Position numbers and translations under genes: made by a program
Shown here: piece after piece, positions 30,545-39,770 of the stretch
How positions within the stretch are numbered: the stretch's first letter is position 1
Layout of the letters: each line of letters opens with the position of its first letter
Origin: Rickettsiella endosymbiont of Dermanyssus gallinae
GTDB lineage: Bacteria > Pseudomonadota > Gammaproteobacteria > Diplorickettsiales > Diplorickettsiaceae
Length of the DNA stretch: 64,000 bases
NCBI RefSeq assembly: GCF_019285595.1
Contig: NZ_CP079094.1
Coordinates: forward strand, 1,824,716 to 1,888,715
Reading direction: 5' to 3'
The notes under the pieces: model-generated
What the model saw: the letters and a program-made list of their open reading frames with translations, nothing else
Told to the model about the DNA's origin: nothing
Databases searched by the model: none

Positions 30545-31102
30545 ATGGCATTAACGCCTTCTAACATGCTAGCGCTTGGAACAAAAGCGCCTGATTTTGA
30601 ACTATTGGATACAAAAAGCGGCAAAGTCTGTCGTTTAACAGAACTCAAATCAGAAAAAGCAACTGTGATTATGTTTATTTGCAATCATTGCCCTTATGTT
30701 AAACACATACAAACGGAGCTGATTCAATTAGCAAAGGATTATCAAACAAAAGGAATTTCTTTTATTGCGATTAGCTCCAATGATGCAGAAAGTTATCCGG
30801 AAGATGCTCCCAAAGAAATGGCTAAATTAGCAAAACAGTTAGGCTATCCTTTTCCTTATCTCTATGATGAGATACAAAGCACTGCAAAAAGTTATCAAGC
30901 GGCTTGCACACCCGATTTTTTTGTTTTTGACAACGCGTTACGCTGTGTTTATCGTGGTCAGCTAGACGATTCCACGCCAGGCAATAAAATTCCAGTCACG
31001 GGTAAAACTCTACGTTCGGCTTTAGATAATATTTTAATAGACGCACCAGTGGCCACCGAGCAAAAGCCTAGCATCGGCTGTAATATTAAATGGAAGAACT
31101 AA
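30545..31102 (+). CDS. Thioredoxin-fold protein of the AhpC/TSA type
   Basis: The 185-residue protein has a redoxin domain: LGTKAPDFELLDTKSGK, the active-site motif FICNHCPYVKHI (a CxxC pair, CNHC), FIAISSNDAESYPEDAP and cis-Pro in CTPDFFVFD. It probably reduces thiols or peroxides in the cytoplasm, since no signal peptide is present. ATG 30545 with AGGAAG upstream is chosen over TTG 30500. Its stop meets the original end of the convergent 710-residue gene, disregarding repeat A copy 4. Confidence 0.88.
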   Translation: MALTPSNMLALGTKAPDFELLDTKSGKVCRLTELKSEKATVIMFICNHCPYVKHIQTELIQLAKDYQTKGISFIAISSNDAESYPEDAPKEMAKLAKQLGYPFPYLYDEIQSTAKSYQAACTPDFFVFDNALRCVYRGQLDDSTPGNKIPVTGKTLRSALDNILIDAPVATEQKPSIGCNIKWKN

Positions 31103-31129
31103 AAGGTATTCTGTGTAACGCTAAATTTA

Positions 31130-31376
31130 CAAGTGAGTCGCTATGCTCCCGAAGAATTTCGGCCATCGTGTCCCCGAAATTCGTTCGCATGACGCGACTG
31201 AAATTAGGCCGCGATACGTCCTGCGTCCGGCACGCACTCACTCCTTCGGAGTTCATGCCCGTGCCTCCCACAAATGACTTTACGGCGTGATGCGTTTCCT
31301 GCTTCGCCCGTCAACGCACGCCTATCGCGGGCTCTTCGACTTCGCATTGCTTTCACAATGCTTTCCTGTCTCATCG
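31130..31376 (-). repeat. Repeat A copy 4 (247 bp)
   Basis: This reverse-orientation copy has displaced the 3' end of the leftward 710-residue gene. Removing it joins CQSSV to a frame reading KFSVTQNTF and a TAG at 31099-31101, giving the likely original end. The internal 56-codon frame is open. Confidence 0.95.
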
Positions 31377-33454
31377 ACGGAAGATTGGCATGAAGACCCT
31401 GGCTCTTTATTGCTAACATTATTTCTAGTATTAAAAAAAGCTGTCTTATTATCCGAATTCATTTCCGGCACTACGCGTGAATCCGCTTTACCTACAAATA
31501 GAAAACTCAGCTTATTACTAAGCGCTTCATACGTTGTTGTTTCTATACAGTCCTTTGTCTTTAATAAAATTATTTGCTCTGCCCAGTTTATTGCAAAATC
31601 TTCTTTATTCCACCATGGCCAACGAATAATGCCATAAAGCAATAAAGAAAAAAAACTCGCCTTGAGGAAAAAATCTTTTTCACTGGCAAAATCTATTTGA
31701 CCCTTTAATCTATTCTTAAGCTTATCTAGATTTACATAAAAACAACCTTGTCTGAAAAAAGCTTGCACCCACTCTATTAATGAAAATCTTTTATCTTTAA
31801 ACCAACTATTTACTTGTATTGTCTTTTCAACTTCTAATTTATTTTTATTTATTTCATCGTTGTAAGCATTGTCTATATTGTTTTTTATAACTTCCGATTG
31901 AGTTTCTCGATTAGCGCGTTCCTCAGCATTTTGACAAGCTATTTCCGTCTCGTTATTGATCATAATGCTACTTGATCTATCCGAATTATTATTTTTTAAG
32001 AAAGGATTATTAATCGTTACTTTAGGAATAGACACTGGCAATTTTAAATCACTCACTGTATCTTTCATTAAATCTATTGCTCCATCCGTTATATCCTGCA
32101 CTTTATTAGAGGCATCCTCAATAAAAATCTGCGCTTTATTAGATGCATCATCAAGCGCTACCTGAGATTTTTCAATTATTTTTCCCGCTAATTTTTCCGC
32201 GCCTTTTAAAACGGCACCTCCCCTCTCTTTAAGTTTATCTAGCGCTCCCATAGGGTTAATTGGTACCCGAGGGGCTTCAGGTAACGCTAACTTATCATAA
32301 TTCTGTAATGCAACATTTAATACCTCTCTGATGGCCTCGGAGCTACGATTAATCCCATCCATAGAAAAATAAACACCTATTTCGCCAGGCAAGTCATGTA
32401 TTTGGTTAAAGCCAAATTGTCGACTCTTCAACGCTTCCTCTGGAAAATCTTTTGCTGTTTTATCCTGATAATCCTGCTTAAATTTTGATAATTGTCTACC
32501 AAAAGCTGGCTTTGGTGGTACTTTTACAAGGCGCTTACGGAAATTAAGGCGATTAAGGAAATTTGTTTGGGGAGGAAGCGTTATTTCTTGTTCACACTTT
32601 CTATTTAATGCCCGATAAATCAAGACCATTGCTAAATCAAGATTTATTTCTGGCTCTAGACCAAGGTAAGGATTACTAAGAAACTCTTTACTAAGCTTCG
32701 AAATAAAACAATTAACAAAACTTAATACCGCTGGATGATCACTAAATTCACTCTTAGCAATCCCTTTAAGTTTAGCCAATAAATTTCTGTAAACAATCGA
32801 ACGATCAATTGAAAAAATAACGGCAAAATATTTGACGCGAATATTATCTAGATTCTTAGGGAAAAAGTATTTTGATTTTTCTATCTTATCTATTTTATCT
32901 AAAAAACCATTTAAATTTATAGTACTTTTATCGGTTAACGAGATAATATCTGTAAAAAAAACTCTATATTCTTCGCTAAAATCTACATATTCCTTTTTAG
33001 ATAATAAAAGTATTAATAATTCTAGAATACTTTTTTTAATTGAATCTAGAGTTGGATATCTATAAGATTTATGAAAGGCACTGCTTAGAAGCTTTTCTAA
33101 TATCTCTCTCGCTTCTGTATATATCTTATCTTTAATCTTATCTATATCGCTAGGTGGATTATCTACAACACAAACGCTAATTAATTTATAACGAAAAGTA
33201 TTAAACAGCACATTATCTGTCGCTAAATCACGAGACCATCGAGAAGGGAAATCCTTTTCTACTTTTCTACATTGTTCAGCATATTTTAAGCACCCCTTGA
33301 AAAAAACTTCCTTTATCTCTATACAAGATTCATCCTCTTCAAAATAAGCTTCTGTCTTATTTATTTCTTTATTAAGGAAACCTTTAAAAGGCTCGCTTAA
33401 ACCGTCCCTTATTTCTATGATTCTGGCTTTTATTTCGGCAAGTTCGCTAGCCAT
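31322..33454 (-). CDS. Large unrecognised protein with repeat A-derived C-terminus
   Basis: The 710-residue protein has no signal peptide and no family I recognise. Residues 1-350 are helical and charged. Around 395-470 lies a long amphipathic stretch with LEA/apolipoprotein-like repeats (LDDASNKAQIFIEDASNKVQ). A hydrophobic patch (FFSLLLYGIIRWPWW) is near 610. Native coding ends at residue 692; the last 18 residues (VDETGKHCESNAKSKSPR) come from repeat A. If it were a type IVB substrate, loss of the original C-terminus could remove its export signal; this is inference. Base composition is more AT-rich than neighbouring housekeeping genes. Confidence 0.7.
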   Translation of the reverse strand: MASELAEIKARIIEIRDGLSEPFKGFLNKEINKTEAYFEEDESCIEIKEVFFKGCLKYAEQCRKVEKDFPSRWSRDLATDNVLFNTFRYKLISVCVVDNPPSDIDKIKDKIYTEAREILEKLLSSAFHKSYRYPTLDSIKKSILELLILLLSKKEYVDFSEEYRVFFTDIISLTDKSTINLNGFLDKIDKIEKSKYFFPKNLDNIRVKYFAVIFSIDRSIVYRNLLAKLKGIAKSEFSDHPAVLSFVNCFISKLSKEFLSNPYLGLEPEINLDLAMVLIYRALNRKCEQEITLPPQTNFLNRLNFRKRLVKVPPKPAFGRQLSKFKQDYQDKTAKDFPEEALKSRQFGFNQIHDLPGEIGVYFSMDGINRSSEAIREVLNVALQNYDKLALPEAPRVPINPMGALDKLKERGGAVLKGAEKLAGKIIEKSQVALDDASNKAQIFIEDASNKVQDITDGAIDLMKDTVSDLKLPVSIPKVTINNPFLKNNNSDRSSSIMINNETEIACQNAEERANRETQSEVIKNNIDNAYNDEINKNKLEVEKTIQVNSWFKDKRFSLIEWVQAFFRQGCFYVNLDKLKNRLKGQIDFASEKDFFLKASFFSLLLYGIIRWPWWNKEDFAINWAEQIILLKTKDCIETTTYEALSNKLSFLFVGKADSRVVPEMNSDNKTAFFNTRNNVSNKEPGSSCQSSVDETGKHCESNAKSKSPR

Positions 33455-33553
33455 CTGACTTCTCTTTTTATAATAAAGTTATAAGCTATTTTAAATAGTA
33501 CAATCTTAAATATAAAATAAAAAGTTATTTGCAACGAGAAAAAGATAATGGCA

Positions 33554-33886
33554 TTACATACAGCGTGCGGGTCGCGGCAATCCTGCCAGTTTGCTCGCTT
33601 GCTTTAATACACCTTTAGGGAAAAGATTATTAAGATAGAGGCTATTTGCTTTTTCAGATCCAATTTGCACGGCTAACTGGTTGACTAAGATTCGTATGGG
33701 GGGTGTTTTGTGGTATTGCTGATAGAAATTACGTAAAAGATAAATGACATGCCAATGGTCTTTGACAAGCGTTAATGCTTCTTCTTCTGCAAGAATCGTC
33801 GCTATATTTTCATGCCAATCTGAGGAATGAATGAGATAACCATATTCGTCGGTCAAAACTTCTTCGCCATTGATTAATAAACCCAT
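33554..33886 (-). CDS. tusE: TusE/DsrC family sulfur-transfer protein
   Basis: TusE takes a persulfide from TusBCD and hands it to MnmA for 2-thiouridine in tRNA. The 110-residue protein starts with the typical GLLINGEEVLTDEYGYL. The rest of the DsrC fold is present (WHVIYLLRNFYQQYHKTPPIRILV) and it ends LPRPARCM with the essential penultimate Cys109. No tusA, B, C or D is nearby. The preceding 70 bases and repeat B separate it from the BI-1 gene. Confidence 0.9.
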   Translation of the reverse strand: MGLLINGEEVLTDEYGYLIHSSDWHENIATILAEEEALTLVKDHWHVIYLLRNFYQQYHKTPPIRILVNQLAVQIGSEKANSLYLNNLFPKGVLKQASKLAGLPRPARCM

Positions 33887-33950
33887 CTTTATCCCCTATC
33901 TAGGATAATGTCATGGTTTTATTTTAGTTGGGTCTAGCTTAAAAGTATAA

Positions 33951-34075
33951 TTACTCTTCGCACTTGAATTTTTGGCCGCGTTCCCGCTCAACTCGCCATC
34001 CTCATGTATCATCTATACACTCCGGTGGCTTCGTTTTCGCGGCTCCTTGCCAAAAACCCCATTGCTGCGAGTATA
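33951..34075 (-). repeat. Repeat B, full-length copy between tusE and the BI-1 gene
   Basis: This 125-bp unit is in the opposite orientation to the copy at 1829. It begins TTACTCTTCGCACTTGAATT and ends CATTGCTGCGAGTATA. The core reads GTATCATCTATACACTCCGG. It sits in a non-coding gap and does not join any reading frame. Confidence 0.85.
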
Positions 34076-34143
34076 GCTTTAACCACATTTCATTAACCTA
34101 CTGATTGAAAGTGGGTTAATTTTAGGCGCTTTTAATAAAAAAT

Positions 34144-34818
34144 TTACTCTCTATTGCCGCTAAAAGCGCCTAGTAAATTTAATAAACTTAAGAAAATATT
34201 ATACAGTGATACGTATAATGTCACTGTGGCCATAATGTAATTAGTCTCGCCGCCATGAATAATCTGGCTAGTTTGCAATAAAATAACCCCGGACGATAAA
34301 AGAACAAATACGGCTGATACGGTCAACATTAGTGCGGGTATGTGGAAAAACAAGGTAGCAATGCTGGCAAGAAAAGCAACGATCATCCCTACCATCAAAA
34401 ATCCGGACATAAAGCTAAAGTCTTTTTGGGTAATCAGTGCATGCGCCGATAACGCAAAAAAGATAAGCCCTGTCGCGCCCGAGGACATCATGACTAATGC
34501 CTGTCCATTTGTGAATCCATGGATATAGTGGTTCAAAATAGGGCCTAGTGTGTACCCCATAAATCCTGTCAATGCGAAAACGGATAACAAACCCCAGCCA
34601 CTATTACGTGTCCGGCTCGTTAGAAATAATAAACCAAAATAACCCACTAAGGTAATCAACGGGTTTAAAGGAGGCGAATCGCTCAGCATGGCCATTCCGG
34701 CGGTAAGCGCACTAAACAGCATGGTTAAGCCCAGCAGAATATACGTATTACGCAATACGGTATTAGTGGCTAAAACGGACTCTAACCTTTGGCCTGATAG
34801 AATTTTACTAGAAGCCAT
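34144..34818 (-). CDS. Bax inhibitor-1/YccA family membrane protein
   Basis: The 224-residue protein has about seven membrane helices and matches the bacterial BI-1 family, with SVLATNTVLRNTYILLGLTM at the start and the MSSGATGLIFFALSAHALIT region. Members act as pH-sensitive Ca2+ leak channels or FtsH modulators (YccA). The C-terminal end (YVSLYNIFLSLLNLLGAFSG) carries the family's membrane-embedded tail. A leftward gene with its own short leader. Confidence 0.93.
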   Translation of the reverse strand: MASSKILSGQRLESVLATNTVLRNTYILLGLTMLFSALTAGMAMLSDSPPLNPLITLVGYFGLLFLTSRTRNSGWGLLSVFALTGFMGYTLGPILNHYIHGFTNGQALVMMSSGATGLIFFALSAHALITQKDFSFMSGFLMVGMIVAFLASIATLFFHIPALMLTVSAVFVLLSSGVILLQTSQIIHGGETNYIMATVTLYVSLYNIFLSLLNLLGAFSGNRE

Positions 34819-34905
34819 ATGACCCCTCCTCTCATTATGGGTATAAACTGGTTTATTTTAACACAAATTGAATATTAACCACACCACCCGCAAGTATCAT
34901 GAGGG

Positions 34906-35718
34906 TTACTCCCATAAGGGATACCTTTCTAAAGAAACCGGACCTTTAAAGAAAAGCCGCGCATGGGCAGAAAATGCCGTTGTATAATCCGAAACATAAA
35001 ACTTTTTTTGTGGTTCGAAAACACTGTTGGATAAAAGGCCATGGCTTTCAAGTAAGTTTTTTACAAGCTTGGCCACGATATCCGTTGAATCTAAAATGGC
35101 CGCCTTAGTTGGGTAAAACTGCTGTATAAACTGTTTAATTAAAGGATAGTGGGTACAACCTAAAACAAGCGCATCAAGACCAGATAAAACGGGATTTGAA
35201 AGATAAGATTTAATGACATCCTGCATAATAGCTTGATCGGCCGCTTCCTCAATTAAAGGAACTAATAAAGGCGTCGCTAATGAATTGAGTTGTATATGAA
35301 TATCCCGTTGATCTAGTTTTTTTCTGTAAATACTTGAACAGATGGTTTGTTTGGTTCCAATTAATCCAATGGTTTTATTAACATAATTTTCTGCCAAGTA
35401 GTCAATCATGGGATCAATGACATCAACAACAATGGACTTACGGCCTACATATTCTTTTACTAATTCATGGGCAACTGCTGATGCGGAATTACAAGCAATT
35501 AAAATGAGTTTACAATCTTGCTGCAGCAACATATCGCAGATTTTTATCGAATACGCTTGGATAGCTGCCGCCGATTTATCTCCCCAAGGGGTATGCGCCG
35601 TATCGCCAAAATAAACGATAGATTCCTTGGGCAGATGATTGGTCACTGCCTTAGCAACGGTTAAACCACCGACACCACTATCGAAAATACCAATGGGTTT
35701 TAAAGAATGTTGTGACAT
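34906..35718 (-). CDS. murI: Glutamate racemase MurI
   Basis: MurI makes D-glutamate for peptidoglycan. The 270-residue protein has IGIFDSGVGGLTVAKAV with the substrate-binding Asp, YFGDTAHTPWG, and the two catalytic cysteines: Cys76 in ACNSASA and Cys188 in GCTHYPL. Length is normal. It begins just upstream of the frameshifted TauE gene's end. Confidence 0.97.
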   Translation of the reverse strand: MSQHSLKPIGIFDSGVGGLTVAKAVTNHLPKESIVYFGDTAHTPWGDKSAAAIQAYSIKICDMLLQQDCKLILIACNSASAVAHELVKEYVGRKSIVVDVIDPMIDYLAENYVNKTIGLIGTKQTICSSIYRKKLDQRDIHIQLNSLATPLLVPLIEEAADQAIMQDVIKSYLSNPVLSGLDALVLGCTHYPLIKQFIQQFYPTKAAILDSTDIVAKLVKNLLESHGLLSNSVFEPQKKFYVSDYTTAFSAHARLFFKGPVSLERYPLWE

Positions 35719-35729
35719 GATTTTATATT

Positions 35730-36519
35730 TTAAGGTATTAGCATGGTAATACCTACCACTAAAAGGAATAAAGCAAATATTTTTCTTAAATGACGGCCTA
35801 GAAGCCGGTTACCTAATCGCGTACCTAAGGGAACAACCACCATACTTCCAATCGATACACCAACAACCGCAGGCCAATAAACAAACCCGCCGCTACCCAC
35901 AGGAAGATTTTGCACATGAAGGCCTGTCACGGTAAAGGTAAGTGCACCAATAATCGTCAACAATAAAACACAAGCAGAGGAGGTTGCAATAGCATGGTGG
36001 GTTGATAAGCCCAAACGTAAAAAATCGGCACGGCAATAGCGCCCCCGCCTATACCCAACAAACCAGAAATAGCACCAATAGAAATACCTATAACCCATTT
36101 TTTAAGTGGTGTTAAATAGATCGCTTCTTTTCTTTCTGCTTGTGTTTTATTAAAGAAAATTTTAAATGCCACAGAAAAAAGAAACAAACTAAATAATAAT
36201 TTTAATGTTTGCGTAGAAAGTACTAATGCAATTAAAGCACCCGAGACAATGCCCACAATCATTCCAGGTGCTAACTGGCCAAATAAGCACCAGTTTATAG
36301 AAAAACTACGTTGTTGCTGGTACACAGCAACCAAAGAACTAAAAATAATAGAAGCTAACGCAGTGCTGGTTGCTAAGTGCATTTGTAATTGGCTAGGTAT
36401 GCCTGCGTGCGCGAAAACCGCCAACAATCCGGGAACCAATACCGTACCGCCGCCTATTCCTAACAATCCTGATAGAAATCCGGCTAATATACCATTAAAA
36501 TGTAAGATAAAAATAACAT
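35730..36519 (-). pseudogene. TauE/SafE-family membrane permease, frameshifted
   Basis: Two overlapping frames (to 35957 and to 35730) together give a full-length eight-helix TauE/SafE permease. The conserved GLLGIGGGTVLVPGL and the second copy SGLLGIGGGAIAVPIF belong to the first frame; LSTHHAIATSSACVLLL and IGSMVVVPLGTRL belong to the second. The switch occurs in a run of six A (six T on the coding strand) near 36020, consistent with loss of one T, either real or a sequencing slip. A second shift or an ATT start is needed at the 5' end, where ATG 36519 is out of frame. The family exports sulfite, sulfoacetate or related anions. Confidence 0.8.
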
Positions 36520-36520
36520 C

Positions 36521-37426
36521 TTAGCAAACCGATCCCTGACTACACGGGTATTTTTCCTGGCCTTGCTCTACTTGCAAGGTAACATGCTGAATCTGAAACC
36601 TTTCGGCTAATGTTTGATTAATTTGTTGCTGCAGTTGATCCGATAAACCATCACCTGGCATAACTAAATGCGCTGTTAACGCCGTTTCTTGTGTACTTAA
36701 ACCCCAAATATGTAAATCATGTACGGCGGTAACACCAGGTAATTTTTCTAAATAAGTAACCACCGCCTTTTGATCGACACCGTAAGGAACGGCACCTAAA
36801 ATTAATTCAACTGAACGGCGTAATAAGTTCCAGCTTCCTAAAGCAATAATCCCGACAATGACTAAACCTACGATAGGATCTACCCATTGCCAAGCAGTGA
36901 AATAGACTATCGCACCCGCCAGCACAACACCTAAGGCAATCAACGCATCATAGGCTAAATGTAAGAATGCACTTTTAATATTAAGATCAGATTGTTGTTG
37001 GCGCATGAATAATAACGCCGTACTTCCATTGATTAGCATCCCAATAAAAGCAACCACCATCACTATCATTTCATTGATAGGCACCGGATTACGCAGTTTA
37101 TTAATCGATTCATACACAATCAGTGCTGATGTAAATACCAGCAACAATGCATTGGCTAAGGCCGCTAAAATAGTCAATTTTTTGTAGCCATAACTATAGC
37201 GTTGTGTAGAACGTTTTTTCGCTAAAAAACTTGCGCCCCAAGACATCAATAAACCTAAAACATCACCAAAATTATGCACCGCATCCGACAGCAAACTCAT
37301 AGAATGTGCAATAAAAGCATAGATAACTTCAGCCAACACAAACCCTGAATTCAGCAATACAGCTAAAGCAAAACTAACATTTAAGCCCACTGCAAAAGCG
37401 GTGTGATGATGGTGGTGGTGTGACAT
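36521..37426 (-). CDS. Cation diffusion facilitator (ZitB/CzcD type)
   Basis: This 301-residue inner-membrane antiporter exports Zn2+ (or Co/Cd) for protons. It has six membrane helices, the metal-site pair SLLSDAVHNFGDVLGL (HxxxD in TM2) and HLAYDALIALGVVL (HxxxD in TM5), and a C-terminal cytoplasmic domain with VHDLHIWGLSTQETALTAHL. The protein begins MSHHHHHHTA, a natural run of six His, which may bind metal. His-rich loops are common in this family but usually lie between TM4 and TM5. Four bases separate it from lolA. Confidence 0.93.
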   Translation of the reverse strand: MSHHHHHHTAFAVGLNVSFALAVLLNSGFVLAEVIYAFIAHSMSLLSDAVHNFGDVLGLLMSWGASFLAKKRSTQRYSYGYKKLTILAALANALLLVFTSALIVYESINKLRNPVPINEMIVMVVAFIGMLINGSTALLFMRQQQSDLNIKSAFLHLAYDALIALGVVLAGAIVYFTAWQWVDPIVGLVIVGIIALGSWNLLRRSVELILGAVPYGVDQKAVVTYLEKLPGVTAVHDLHIWGLSTQETALTAHLVMPGDGLSDQLQQQINQTLAERFQIQHVTLQVEQGQEKYPCSQGSVC

Positions 37427-37430
37427 CGCT

Positions 37431-38057
37431 TTAGCTCTTCACAACTTCAATATTTTTATCTTTAGGCAAAACAAAATGGAAAGTCTGTGCGTTAATCGAT
37501 GGGTTAAGCTTAACTTGTGAAAAATCGATCACTGTCTGTTGCCCCAATTTATCTGCCAGGCGCATTTCTCGCAGTTGATTTTGCTGAAAAATTAAAGTTA
37601 TTGAACGAAATAACGCATTTTTGTCTTTAGGTATCAAATAAAAGCCCTGAACATCCATCAAAAAATTGACATCAAACTGTTTTGTTAAGTTGTTAGGCGA
37701 ATCGCTCAATAACGCAGCAGGAGAATTTGCTGCCATCGTTTGCTGTTTTTGTATCATCACTTGTTGCAACCCGATGTCATAAAACCAAATACGTTGCCCA
37801 TCGGCAATTAACAATTGTTTACTAGGCTGCATCACTTCCCATCGAAACCGCCCGGGTCGTTGCAAAATCATTTGTCCACTAGTTTTCTGCAGGATTTGCC
37901 CCCTACCATCCATCACTGTTTGGGTAAAGTTAGCCTGTAAACTTTGTAAGCGATTTAATAGGTTGGCTAATTCTTGTGGTGCTGAAGCCGCGTAAACAAG
38001 CTGGACTGGTATCAATAAAAAAAATATAAAAATATTTAATCGATAAATAAACTTCAT
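37431..38057 (-). CDS. lolA: Outer-membrane lipoprotein carrier LolA
   Basis: LolA carries lipoproteins from LolCDE across the periplasm to LolB. The 208-residue protein has a signal peptide (FIFFLLIPVQLVYAASA, cleaved near 23), LLNRLQSLQANFTQTV, GRGQILQKTSGQMILQRPGR and FRWEVMQPSKQLLIADGQRI, all typical. Full length. Confidence 0.95.
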   Translation of the reverse strand: MKFIYRLNIFIFFLLIPVQLVYAASAPQELANLLNRLQSLQANFTQTVMDGRGQILQKTSGQMILQRPGRFRWEVMQPSKQLLIADGQRIWFYDIGLQQVMIQKQQTMAANSPAALLSDSPNNLTKQFDVNFLMDVQGFYLIPKDKNALFRSITLIFQQNQLREMRLADKLGQQTVIDFSQVKLNPSINAQTFHFVLPKDKNIEVVKS

Positions 38058-38132
38058 AACCAGAAAGCGCCTCTAAATAGCTTGACCCACTATAGAATAG
38101 GCTACCTGCCCAGAGTGAGTACTATTCTAATA

Positions 38133-38840
38133 CTATATACTGATCGTTTCTAAAACACCTAACAACGGTTCATAGTTGATTAAGGCAGGAAAAACGCTTA
38201 AATCAATCTCTTGCAGATACGGAATAAATCCTAAATAAGGCACAGCCAACGAAGACTTAAGAAAGTTAATATTTTCTTCAATATACTCCATCATGGGATC
38301 AACCTGATTCGCTATCCAGCCAATGACCGGGAGCTGTCGTTGCTGTAGGTATTTCCACGTTAATAGTGCCTGATTTAAACAACCTAAGCGCATACCCACC
38401 ACAAGAATGATAGGAGCCCCCATTATCTGAACCAAGTCGGTAAAGGTCTCTTTTTTATTTAAAGGAACGCAAACACCACCCACACCCTCAATAACGCCAT
38501 AATCTGCTTGATAGCTCAATGCTAACTGACAAGATTGTGTGATAGCCGAAACACTTAAAATTTTTTTCTCTCGCTCTGCCGCAATGTGCGGCGCTATTGG
38601 ATCCGCAAAACAAAAAGGATTGACCTGATGGTACGGTAAAAAAATGCTCGCGGCCTTTTGTAAACTGAGTGCATCGTCATTGCGTAAACCCATCGGTGTT
38701 AATTGAGCACCGCTGGCAATTGGTTTTAATCCAATGGTCGATAGTCCCCGCGCTTTTAACCCTATTAATAAAGCGCTAGCAACCATTGTTTTTCCAACGC
38801 CCGTATCGGTGCCCAAAATAAAAAAACTTTTATTAGCCAT
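38133..38840 (-). CDS. bioD: Dethiobiotin synthetase BioD
   Basis: BioD closes the ureido ring to make dethiobiotin from DAPA, CO2 and ATP. The 235-residue protein has the P-loop ILGTDTGVGKTMVASALL at the N-terminus, LKPIASGAQ, and GVIEGVGGVCVPLN in the second half. It follows bioC with an 18-base gap and ends the leftward bioB-bioF-bioC-bioD operon. Confidence 0.96.
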   Translation of the reverse strand: MANKSFFILGTDTGVGKTMVASALLIGLKARGLSTIGLKPIASGAQLTPMGLRNDDALSLQKAASIFLPYHQVNPFCFADPIAPHIAAEREKKILSVSAITQSCQLALSYQADYGVIEGVGGVCVPLNKKETFTDLVQIMGAPIILVVGMRLGCLNQALLTWKYLQQRQLPVIGWIANQVDPMMEYIEENINFLKSSLAVPYLGFIPYLQEIDLSVFPALINYEPLLGVLETISI

Positions 38841-38858
38841 CGTTTTTAATCATTACAT

Positions 38859-39758
38859 CTAGCGTAGGGAATTTTCAATTTTTCTACGTCCGCCAATTTC
38901 TTGTACGGATATTTGTATTTCGTTCGAACCCTGCTTAGCTTCAACAGCTTCCTGCGTAGCTGTCCATGCATGACCATAGATAATTTCCCAAGTAGCGGGT
39001 AATTTTCCTGCAGCCGTACGAAAAACATCGTAAGCTTGAATCAATGTTTGTAAGGATCGCTTCGGTGTTAAGCCGCGGTGTCTATCGATAGAAAGATTCT
39101 GCACGCCAAGTTCTTTGAGGTCCTTCATCAAAGAAAAAATATCAGAATGTAATAAAGTAAAATAATCCACGTCCATTACCGGATCAGCAAACGCTGCCTG
39201 AAGTAAACAATCACCCAGATCATGCATATCAGGAAACACATGTACATGCGGTTTATCGTCTACTTGCGCCCAAGAATAACGTAGCTCTTTTAATGTATCC
39301 GCGCCTACGATTGAAAATAATAATAAGCCGCCTGGTTTTAAGACACGACGGATCTCATTAAGCGTTGCTGAGAAATCGGTACTCCAATGTAACATCAAGT
39401 TGGAATAGACTAATTCAAAAGAATGCGTGCTAAAGGGTAAAGATTCTGCCTGACCGCCCAAACAATGGAACTTAGAAAACTCATCGTTTGTTTTTTGAGC
39501 TTGTGCTTGTTTAAGCATCCCAAATGATTGATCAAAACCAATCACTTCAGCTAATGGATAGGTTTTTTTTAGACAAGCGGTAGCATGGCCTGTACCACAA
39601 CCCAAATCTAAAATCATTTGCGGTTGCAGACGAATGCCTTGTAAGCGCTCTAATAAGTCATTTGCCACCGTGCGCTGTAGAAGAGCGGCTTTATCATAGC
39701 TAAGCGCTGCTTTGTTGAAGCGTGAAGCGATTTTTTTTTCGTCTAATTGATTTAACAT
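38859..39758 (-). CDS. bioC: Malonyl-ACP methyltransferase BioC
   Basis: BioC methylates the free carboxyl of malonyl-ACP so that fatty-acid enzymes can build the pimelate moiety. The 299-residue class I methyltransferase begins with the BioC-type KKIASRFNKAALSYDKAALLQ. SAM-binding ILDLGCGTGHAT is at 49-60, with LMLHWSTDFSATLNEIRRVLKPGG later. It is somewhat longer at the C-terminus than the E. coli protein, as in Legionellales. The partner esterase bioH is not between bioF and bioC and was not found in the window. Confidence 0.95.
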   Translation of the reverse strand: MLNQLDEKKIASRFNKAALSYDKAALLQRTVANDLLERLQGIRLQPQMILDLGCGTGHATACLKKTYPLAEVIGFDQSFGMLKQAQAQKTNDEFSKFHCLGGQAESLPFSTHSFELVYSNLMLHWSTDFSATLNEIRRVLKPGGLLLFSIVGADTLKELRYSWAQVDDKPHVHVFPDMHDLGDCLLQAAFADPVMDVDYFTLLHSDIFSLMKDLKELGVQNLSIDRHRGLTPKRSLQTLIQAYDVFRTAAGKLPATWEIIYGHAWTATQEAVEAKQGSNEIQISVQEIGGRRKIENSLR

Positions 39759-39770
39759 AAGCTTTTTTAT

